Positions 1 through 5,227 of a DNA stretch of 6,759 bases are shown in pieces. The stretch lies in assembly GCA_016927095.1 (NCBI GenBank), contig JAFGNI010000057.1:1-6759 (forward strand), written 5' to 3'. The DNA comes from Anaerolineae bacterium (lineage in GTDB: Bacteria > Chloroflexota > Anaerolineae > B4-G1 > SLSP01). The notes below the pieces were generated by a model. That model saw only the letters and a list, made by a program, of their open reading frames with translations. It was not told the DNA's origin and ran no database searches. How positions within the stretch are numbered: position 1 is the stretch's first letter; each line of letters begins with the position of its first letter. The position numbers were made by a program, and so were the translations under genes.

Positions 1-1077
1 GCCATCATGGTGCCGCTCATCTCATTCGTGGTCTCTTTGCTCTTCGGCGCGATTCTCCTGGCTGCCTCCGGCGCGAATCCACTTGCCACCTATGCCGCTA
101 TGGCCGTGGGCGCCTTCGGCTCCGGCTATGGCGTCAGCGAGGTCCTGGTCAAGACGATCCCCCTGATCCTCACCGGATTGGCCGTCGCACTGGCCTTCCG
201 CATGCGCTTCTGGAACATCGGCGCGGAGGGGCAACTGACGATGGGCGCCGTCGCTGCTGCCGGGGTCGCGCTCTTCTGGTCCCAAGGTCTGCCCAACTGG
301 ACGATTCTACCCTTGGCCATCCTGATGGGCTGTATCGCAGGGGCTATCTGGGCGGGTGTGCCCGCCGTCTTGAAGGCGACCCTCAACGTGGACGAGACGC
401 TCACCACCCTGATGCTCAACTACGTGGCGATCCTCTACTCGGAGCACCTCTACTACATCGCCTGGCGCGCCCCGGGCTACAACTCCGGCACGGAGCGCAT
501 CCCCGAGTTTGCATGGCTGAGCCGCCTCTTTGGGCGCGCCCACACCGGTCTTATCTTCGGGCTCGTTCTCGCCGTCGCCCTCTGGCTGGTCTTCCGCTAC
601 ACCCGTTGGGGCTTTGAGCTGAAGATCATCGGCAACAACCCTACCGCCGCCCGCTATCTCGGCATCAGCATCGCCCGCAACATCGTGGTGACCCTGCTGA
701 TCTCCGGTGCCATCGCCGGTCTAGCCGGCGCTATCGAGGTCTTGGGGTTGTCCCACCGGCTGCAGCAGGGCATCTCGGTCGGCTACGGTTACACCGCGAT
801 CATCATCGCCTGGATGGCCCAGCTCAACCCGCTGGGCGTCATCCTGACCGCTTTCCTCATGGCGGCATTGTTGGTGGGCGGCGATCAGATCCAGATGAAG
901 ATGCGGCTGCCCGCGTCGGTAGGCCTTGTGCTCCAGGGCATGCTGCTGATCCCGATGCTGGCAGGCAGCCTCTTCCGCGAATACCGGCTCGAGGTGCGCC
1001 GCGCGGGTCAGGAGACTGCCGCTGGGGCCGGGCTCCCAATTGACGTTCAGTCCTCAACGCAGGAGGAGGTGGCCTGA
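1..1077 (+). CDS. BMP-type (nucleoside-like) ABC importer, permease 1, 5' partial
   Basis: Inner-membrane permease of the COG4603 type (YufP/NupP-like), one half of the channel of an importer that takes up nucleosides or related compounds delivered by a BMP-family lipoprotein. The first ATG is at 7, but the frame is open to base 1 and the first visible residues are already in the first membrane helix, so the true start probably lies upstream. Counting from the ATG at 7, the family signature FWNIGAEGQLTMGA is at 68-81, DETLTTLMLNYVA at 129-141, the cytoplasmic loop GNNPTAARYLGI, which probably contacts the ATPase, at 209-220, and AWMAQLNPLG at 268-277. Many hydrophobic segments cover residues 1-320; the last 30 or so residues are a polar tail. 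It overlaps the next permease by one base (TGATG), so the two are translationally coupled. Family is clear; substrate (nucleoside, purine, riboflavin or other) is not. Confidence 0.93.
   Translation, partial: AIMVPLISFVVSLLFGAILLAASGANPLATYAAMAVGAFGSGYGVSEVLVKTIPLILTGLAVALAFRMRFWNIGAEGQLTMGAVAAAGVALFWSQGLPNWTILPLAILMGCIAGAIWAGVPAVLKATLNVDETLTTLMLNYVAILYSEHLYYIAWRAPGYNSGTERIPEFAWLSRLFGRAHTGLIFGLVLAVALWLVFRYTRWGFELKIIGNNPTAARYLGISIARNIVVTLLISGAIAGLAGAIEVLGLSHRLQQGISVGYGYTAIIIAWMAQLNPLGVILTAFLMAALLVGGDQIQMKMRLPASVGLVLQGMLLIPMLAGSLFREYRLEVRRAGQETAAGAGLPIDVQSSTQEEVA
1061..1070 (+). promoter_or_regulatory. Strong Shine-Dalgarno for permease 2
   Basis: AGGAGGAGGT lies inside the last codons of permease 1. 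AGGAGGT at 1064-1070 is six bases from the ATG at 1077, which is ideal spacing. It supports the overlapping start and efficient re-initiation, fitting near-equal amounts of the two permeases. Confidence 0.8.
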
Positions 1078-2036
1078 TGGGTGCCCTCAGCCTCCTCACC
1101 TCGATCATCACCATCACCCTGCGGGCCGGCACCTCGCTGATCTACAGCACCCTCGGTGAGACCTACACCGAGCGCTCGGGCATCCTTAACCTCGGCGTAG
1201 AGGGAATGATGCTGACCGGCGCTGTGTCCGCGTTCGCGACGGCCTACTACACCGAGAGCGTCTGGCTAGGTCTGTTGGTGGCGGTGTTGATGGGCGCGTT
1301 GCTTGCGACGATCCACGCCTTCCTCACAGTCACCATGCGGGCCAACCAAGTGGTGAGCGGCCTCAGCATCACGCTCTTTGGGACGGGGTTGGCGAGCTTT
1401 CTCGGTGAGCGGTTGGGACCGGCCTCCAACAACTACAATCTCGTCGGGATGGTCGGGCCGAAGTTCAGCCCTATCGCGATCCCGGTCCTGAGCCAGATTC
1501 CGCTGGTCGGCGCCTTCTTCAAACAGGATCTGATCACCTACGGGCTCTTCATCCTGGTGCCCTTGGCCTGGTACTATCTCTACAAGACGCGCAACGGTCT
1601 GAACCTGCGCGCTGTCGGTGAGAACCCTCAGACCGCCGACGCGATGGGGATCAACGTGATCCGGACGCGCTACATCTACACGATTCTTGGCGGTGCGCTG
1701 GTCGGCTTCGGCGGGGCGCACCTCTCGCTGGCCTATGCCCCTGGCTGGACGGAGAACATTACCGGCGGGCGCGGCTGGATCGTCATTGCCTTGGTCATCT
1801 TTGCGATGTGGAACCCCGCGCGGGCTGTGCTGGGGGCGATGCTCTTTGGTGGCATCAACGCGGTGCAGTTCCGCCTGCAGGCCGGCGGGACCACGATCCC
1901 CTCGGCCTATCTGAATATGTTGCCCTACATCGCAACCATCCTGGTCCTGGTCGCGATGACGTGGTGGGAGACGCTGAGCCATCGCGTTGGCGCGCCGGCG
2001 GCGCTCGGGACCCCCTATATGCGTGAGGAGAAGTGA
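1077..2036 (+). CDS. BMP-type (nucleoside-like) ABC importer, permease 2
   Basis: Second inner-membrane permease, COG1079 type (YufQ/NupQ-like), 319 residues, a normal length for the family. Its hallmark TERSGILNLGVEGMMLTGA is at 31-49, followed by ANQVVSGLSI at 89-98, the cytoplasmic loop GENPQTADAMGINV at 181-194 and the conserved late stretch GGRGWIVIALVIFAMWNP at 230-247. Hydrophobic helices span the rest to about residue 297, with a short polar C-terminus. By family knowledge it forms a heterodimeric channel with permease 1 and is powered by a duplicated-domain ATPase (YufO/NupO-like) that is not in this window. The start is fixed by the strong ribosome site just upstream and by the one-base overlap with permease 1. 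The 3' end overlaps the thioesterase start by four bases (GTGA). Confidence 0.95.
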   Translation: MGALSLLTSIITITLRAGTSLIYSTLGETYTERSGILNLGVEGMMLTGAVSAFATAYYTESVWLGLLVAVLMGALLATIHAFLTVTMRANQVVSGLSITLFGTGLASFLGERLGPASNNYNLVGMVGPKFSPIAIPVLSQIPLVGAFFKQDLITYGLFILVPLAWYYLYKTRNGLNLRAVGENPQTADAMGINVIRTRYIYTILGGALVGFGGAHLSLAYAPGWTENITGGRGWIVIALVIFAMWNPARAVLGAMLFGGINAVQFRLQAGGTTIPSAYLNMLPYIATILVLVAMTWWETLSHRVGAPAALGTPYMREEK

Positions 2037-2584
2037 CCCTACCGATGTTGGACTATGACGGTGTGTTGGATACAGATCGCGCCATCCCTTCCCATTGGCA
2101 ACCGCAGGCGACATCACGGTCGTGCTTTGTCTGCGGTCGCGATAACCCTGCAGGTCTGAAGATCCAGTTCTACGAGGATCCCGAGAAGGCCCAGGTCATC
2201 GTCCCGTTGCGCATTCCGGACAAATACCAAGGCTACCCGGGCATTGCGCACGGTGGCATTCTGGCGACGATTCTGGACGAGCTGTCGGGGCGTGCCCTCA
2301 TGATTGGTGCCGAAGAGGACCCGTTCTGGGTCACGGCGAAGTTGGAGATCCGGTATCGCAAGCCGACCCCCACGGGGACGCCGCTGACGGCGGTCGGATG
2401 GGTTGTCGAGAGGCGGCGGCGCTCGGCGGAGGTTGCCGGTGAGATCCGGCTTGCCGACGGGACCGTGACGGTTGAGGCCACGAGCGTCGTGGTCTGTCCG
2501 CCCAAAGAGACCCTTCAGCAGTGGGAGCAGGAGCAAGCGTACTGGCGCGTCGAGGCACCTCGGAATCCGGAGGGCGCCGTCTGA
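2033..2584 (+). CDS. Hotdog-fold (PaaI-like) thioesterase
   Basis: 183-residue protein of the PaaI/YbgC-like hotdog superfamily, expected to be a cytoplasmic acyl-CoA thioesterase. Visible marks are the N-terminal CFVCGRDNPAGL at 31-42, typical of this branch, then GYPGIAHGGILATILDELSG at 67-86 with the active-site-like HGG (73-75) and acidic D82/E83 on the central helix, and the strand TAKLEIRYRKPTPTG at 101-115. About 30 residues follow the hotdog core. The GTG start at 2033 gives a GTGA overlap with permease 2, but GAGGAG at 2025-2030 sits only two bases away; the in-frame ATG at 2045 is an alternative with overly long spacing, so the start is uncertain by four codons. Its tight coupling to a transporter is unusual and suggests the imported compound or its product passes through a CoA thioester. 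That is inference, and the acyl substrate is unknown. Confidence 0.88.
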   Translation: MTLPMLDYDGVLDTDRAIPSHWQPQATSRSCFVCGRDNPAGLKIQFYEDPEKAQVIVPLRIPDKYQGYPGIAHGGILATILDELSGRALMIGAEEDPFWVTAKLEIRYRKPTPTGTPLTAVGWVVERRRRSAEVAGEIRLADGTVTVEATSVVVCPPKETLQQWEQEQAYWRVEAPRNPEGAV

Positions 2585-2585
2585 C

Positions 2586-2620
2586 CACTGTAGGAGCACC
2601 CCTTGTGGTTCCCCTCAGTG
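2586..2620 (+). other. Weak imperfect stem-loop between thioesterase and FAD subunit genes
   Basis: CACTG (2586-2590) plus AGG (2592-2594) can pair with CCT (2613-2615) plus CAGTG (2616-2620), leaving T2591 bulged and an 18-base loop that may hold a three-pair inner stem (CAC 2597-2599 with GTG 2605-2607). There is no T-run after it. It could modestly affect processing or translation of the downstream gene, or be chance. Confidence 0.25.
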
Positions 2621-2624
2621 TGAG

Positions 2625-2630
2625 AGGAGG
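2625..2630 (+). promoter_or_regulatory. Shine-Dalgarno for the FAD-subunit gene
   Basis: A perfect AGGAGG stands five bases before the ATG at 2636. It decides the start, and its strength shows this gene is translated independently of the thioesterase, unlike the coupled genes before it. Confidence 0.8.
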
Positions 2631-2635
2631 TTAGG

Positions 2636-3490
2636 ATGCTACAGAATCTCAAGCACTACATGCGCCCCGAGACGATCGAGGACGCGGTGGCCCTGGTGCA
2701 ATCCAACCCTAACGCGGTCTACTTGGGTGGCGGCGCGTGGACGGTGGCGCAGGGCGATCCCTCTCTGGAAATGGCTGTGGATCTGCGGGAATTGGGCCTC
2801 GACTTCGTGGAGGCCACCCTGGAGAGCATCCACATCGGGGCGGCGGCGTCGGTTCAGGCGCTTATCGACCATCCCGATGCAGGAGCGTTGGCCAACGGCT
2901 TACTGGCGGAGGCTGCCGGCTACGTGCAATCGCGGACGCTGCGCGAGCAGGGCTCCGTTGGGGGCACCTTGATGGTGGCACAGGAAGCCGCCCCGCTCAC
3001 GACGGCGCTCCTCGTCCTCGATGTCGACGTCTACTACGCGGACCCTGTGTTGCACAAGGCGCCCTTTATGAGCTTTGTTGCCTACCGCGACCGCTTGATC
3101 AACACCCGGGTCCTGCTGACAGAACTGCGTGTCGGACGTCCGCCCGCGCGCAGTGCGGCGTCCTTTGAGGTCGTCGGTCGCTCCCCCAAGGACAAGCCCA
3201 TCGTCTGCGCTGCAGCCTACGTCGAGAGCGAGGAGGGGCTGCCGTCGGTGATCCGCCTTGCCGTCGGCGGTGCGCACCCTGACCCCGTCCGCTTGCACAA
3301 GACGGAGCACATCCTCCGGGGACAGTTGCTGACCTCCGACAAGATCGAGGAGGCGCTCAAGCCGGCCTTGGCAGAGTTGGAGCCGGTGCCGGATTTCCGG
3401 GGAAGTGCCGAGTACCGTCTGGATATGGCGCGCGTATTGGCCCGCCGGGCACTGATGGGCGCTTGGCAACAGGCGCGTCGACTGGGATAG
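2636..3490 (+). CDS. Xanthine dehydrogenase/CO dehydrogenase-family FAD-binding subunit
   Basis: 284 residues, the usual length for the medium (FAD) subunit of molybdenum hydroxylases (CoxM/CutM/XdhB type), which passes electrons between the Fe-S subunit and an acceptor. The FAD domain covers roughly 1-166: it opens with the typical YMRPETIEDAVALV (8-21), then LGGGAWTVAQGD at 30-41 in place of the usual AGG-type FAD loop, and REQGSVGGTLMVA at 103-115 where family members usually have a TIGGN-like motif. The C-terminal CO_deh_flav_C domain is clear: FEVVGRSPKDKPIVCAAAYV (177-196), AVGGAHPDPVRL (209-220) and SAEYRLDMARVLARRAL (257-273). The GGN asparagine is replaced by Thr, and the usual Asp after it is absent, so FAD binding may be altered. 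No Fe-S or molybdopterin subunit is visible next to it. Family assignment is firm; substrate and partners are unknown. Confidence 0.88.
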   Translation: MLQNLKHYMRPETIEDAVALVQSNPNAVYLGGGAWTVAQGDPSLEMAVDLRELGLDFVEATLESIHIGAAASVQALIDHPDAGALANGLLAEAAGYVQSRTLREQGSVGGTLMVAQEAAPLTTALLVLDVDVYYADPVLHKAPFMSFVAYRDRLINTRVLLTELRVGRPPARSAASFEVVGRSPKDKPIVCAAAYVESEEGLPSVIRLAVGGAHPDPVRLHKTEHILRGQLLTSDKIEEALKPALAELEPVPDFRGSAEYRLDMARVLARRALMGAWQQARRLG

Positions 3491-3491
3491 T
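3463..3491 (+). promoter_or_regulatory. Candidate sigma-70-type promoter for the DUF1385 gene
   Basis: TTGGCA at 3463-3468 (five of six to the -35 consensus) is followed after exactly 17 bases by GATAGT at 3486-3491 (four of six to the -10 consensus), with a TG at 3483-3484 in extended -10 position. Transcription would begin near 3498, placing the hairpin at 3496-3518 at the very 5' end of the message. The site lies inside the end of the FAD-subunit gene. It was found by eye only. Confidence 0.35.
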
Positions 3492-3495
3492 GTAA

Positions 3496-3518
3496 GCGGG
3501 GAGATAAGATCTCCCCGC
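3496..3518 (+). terminator. Perfect 10 bp hairpin; possible terminator or 5' leader structure
   Basis: GCGGGGAGAT (3496-3505) and ATCTCCCCGC (3509-3518) are exact reverse complements separated by a three-base loop, AAG. The arm begins five bases after the stop of the FAD-subunit gene, the place for an operon terminator. No T-run follows (the next bases are GTGACACC), so it is not a classical intrinsic terminator. It could end the upstream operon with low efficiency, protect a 3' end, form a leader stem on the DUF1385 message, or, as DNA, be a dyad operator. Confidence 0.55.
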
Positions 3519-3540
3519 GTGACACCTTATGGATAGCGTT

Positions 3541-3545
3541 GGAGG
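3541..3545 (+). promoter_or_regulatory. Shine-Dalgarno deciding the DUF1385 start
   Basis: GGAGG lies four bases before the ATG at 3550. The other in-frame ATG, at 3529, has no purine-rich sequence ahead of it and would add only seven residues (MDSVGGS) not expected in the family, so 3550 is preferred. Confidence 0.7.
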
Positions 3546-3549
3546 CAGC

Positions 3550-4482
3550 ATGGCAAACAATAGTATCGAGAGCGAGGCGTTGGAGGATCGCAAGCCGCTA
3601 GGCGAGACCTACGGCGGGCAAGCTGTGATTGAGGGCGTGATGATGCGGGGGAAGCACATCGCCGCGATTGCGGTGCGCCGCCCCGATGGCGAGATCGTGG
3701 TCAAAGAGGAGACCCTCAGCGGCCTCTACAGCGGCAAGATCAGCAAGATCCCCTTCCTCCGGGGACTGCCCCTGCTGTGGGACTCCCTGGGGCTCGGCAT
3801 GCGCGCCCTGTTCTTCTCCGCCGAAGTGGTGGGACAGGAGGAAGATCCCGAGTTCTCGATGTCCGGCGGCATGGGCATCGCCACCGCCGCGTTCTCGCTG
3901 CTGCTGGGCGTGGGGCTCTTTATGGTGCTGCCCTCGTTTGTGGCGGGCCTCATTGTGCGCGAGCAGGCGCTCCTCTTCAACGTCATCGAGGGCCTGATCC
4001 GGCTCATGCTGCTCATTGGCTACATCGCCGCCATCGGCCAGACGCAGGACATCCGCCGTGTCTTTGCCTATCATGGGGCCGAACACAAGACCATCAACGC
4101 CTATGAGAACGGCGCGCCGCTGACCGTCGACGGCGTGCGGCCCTACTCGCGCCAGCACGCCCGCTGCGGCACCGCCTTTCTGTTGACCGTCGTCCTGATC
4201 TCCGTCCTGGTGCTCGCGCCGCTGGGCCGTCCCTCGCTGGTCGTCCGGATCCTCACGCGGCTGGCGCTCCTGCCGGTGATCGCCGGCATTTCCTACGAGA
4301 TCCTGCGCTTCACCGCCCGCAATCTGGACAACGGCATTATCCGTGCCCTCATCGCCCCCAACCTGGCCCTCCAGAACCTCACCACCCGCGAGCCCGACGA
4401 TGCCATGCTCGAGGTCGCCATACGATCGCTCCAGGTCGTCCTCTCCGGCGAGCGCCAGGCTGCCGAGGGGGCGGCGGATTGA
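3550..4482 (+). CDS. yqhQ: DUF1385 (YqhQ-like) multi-pass membrane protein
   Basis: 310 residues from the ATG at 3550, a usual length for DUF1385/COG3872. The family marks are all present: YGGQAVIEGVMMRG at 21-34, AYHGAEHKTINAYENG at 173-188 with His and Glu residues that led to the older name 'predicted metal-dependent enzyme', QHARCGTAFLL at 202-212 and the C-terminal QNLTTREPDDAMLEVAI at 275-291. Hydrophobic segments are near 110-136, 144-163, 208-225 and 234-254, so it is an integral membrane protein. I know of no settled biochemical function. In many bacteria the gene sits near translation genes (rpmE, prfA), but no such neighbour is visible here. It is probably transcribed separately from the upstream operon. 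Its last 104 bases are also read, antisense, by the convergent methyltransferase frame. Confidence 0.92.
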   Translation: MANNSIESEALEDRKPLGETYGGQAVIEGVMMRGKHIAAIAVRRPDGEIVVKEETLSGLYSGKISKIPFLRGLPLLWDSLGLGMRALFFSAEVVGQEEDPEFSMSGGMGIATAAFSLLLGVGLFMVLPSFVAGLIVREQALLFNVIEGLIRLMLLIGYIAAIGQTQDIRRVFAYHGAEHKTINAYENGAPLTVDGVRPYSRQHARCGTAFLLTVVLISVLVLAPLGRPSLVVRILTRLALLPVIAGISYEILRFTARNLDNGIIRALIAPNLALQNLTTREPDDAMLEVAIRSLQVVLSGERQAAEGAAD

Positions 4483-5227
4483 GCTTCTCCGCCCGCACCA
4501 AGAAGAACGGTAGGTGCGCCACCTCCGCCCACGCGCCCTGCAGCGCCCGCGACGCCGCGCGAATCGCCGCCAGCCGGTCCCGCTCCGCCGCGGTCAGCGG
4601 CAAGCCTGCCAGGAAATCGAACCGTGCGGGATCGGCCTCCCCTAACGTGTTGAACAGCCCCACATCGACCGCGAAGCCCTGCGCGCTCAGGAGTCTTGGC
4701 AGCTTCCGCGCCACGTAAGGATCCGCGCCCGCCCGCGCCAGGGCGCTCAGCCACATCGCCCGGGTGTGCACTTCGGGTGGATGCTCGATCATCCCGCCGT
4801 AGTCCGGTTCCAGCGCCACGAGCACACCGCCGGGCCTCAGGGTACGCGAGATCTCCGCGATGGCCTTGGCCAACGGCGTGATCCACAAGAGGGAAATCTG
4901 CGAGAAGATCAGGTCGAAGGTGCCATCACAGAAGGGCAGCGCCGTCGCATCCGCGGCAACGGGTGGGGAACCCCGGACGTACCGCAGGGGCGCCATCTCG
5001 CGATCGAGGGCGATCACGCTGCCGCCGGCACGGCGCTGTAGCTCCGGGAGGACGACCCCATAGCCGGTCCCGAGGTCGAGGACGCGCTGCCGGCGGGCGA
5101 TCTGCACCTGCCGCAGGAGGTACGAGCGGGCCGGCGCGAGCCACGCGGCCTGCAGGGTCAGAAGTTCCGGTTCTGGGAGGGCCGCCTGCGAGGAAGGTTC
5201 GTCGCGACGTCCCTCCCGCTCACTCAT
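4379..5227 (-). CDS. Class I SAM-dependent methyltransferase
   Basis: 282 residues from the ATG at 5227. Motif I is VLDLGTGYGV at 49-58 (SAM-binding glycines), the acidic end of strand 2 is in IALDRE at 72-77, ADATALPFCDGTFDLIFSQ at 92-110 covers motif II, and LRPGGVLVALEPDYGG at 130-145 is the post-motif region of methyltransferase type 11 proteins. No target-specific domain is recognisable, so the substrate is unknown. The start overlaps the stop of the upstream membrane-protein gene as ATGA, indicating translational coupling; the ribosome site is weak (GGTGG, 5238-5234). The frame extends about 124 codons further upstream, but that part is out of frame with the membrane-protein gene and only its shadow. 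The natural domain end is near FFLVRAEKL (241-249); residues 249-282 are Arg/Pro-rich and encoded opposite the DUF1385 gene, so this tail may be a read-on after loss of an earlier stop. Confidence 0.87.
   Translation of the reverse strand: MSEREGRRDEPSSQAALPEPELLTLQAAWLAPARSYLLRQVQIARRQRVLDLGTGYGVVLPELQRRAGGSVIALDREMAPLRYVRGSPPVAADATALPFCDGTFDLIFSQISLLWITPLAKAIAEISRTLRPGGVLVALEPDYGGMIEHPPEVHTRAMWLSALARAGADPYVARKLPRLLSAQGFAVDVGLFNTLGEADPARFDFLAGLPLTAAERDRLAAIRAASRALQGAWAEVAHLPFFLVRAEKLNPPPPRQPGARRRGRPGAIVWRPRAWHRRARGW

Noticed and set aside
1266..2117. 283-codon open frame on the minus strand
   Set aside because: Antisense to permease 2 and the thioesterase start, rich in His/Arg/Asp/Gln with no fold or motif; a high-GC shadow.
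2114..2599. 161-codon minus-strand frame over the thioesterase
   Set aside because: Arg/Leu/Pro-rich shadow of a clear hotdog gene, with no motif of its own.
2472..2972. 166-codon plus-strand frame bridging thioesterase and FAD subunit
   Set aside because: Very Arg/Ser/Trp-rich, overlaps two well-supported genes in another frame.
3529..3531. ATG at 3529 as the start of the DUF1385 protein
   Set aside because: No ribosome site ahead of it, whereas GGAGG precedes the in-frame ATG at 3550.
3598..4158. 186-codon minus-strand frame inside the DUF1385 gene
   Set aside because: Antisense shadow rich in His/Glu/Gln with no recognisable domain.
4293..4886. 197-codon minus-strand frame beside the methyltransferase
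   Set aside because: Alternate frame of the methyltransferase region, Gly/Arg-rich and without motifs; it does not restore a better methyltransferase C-terminus.
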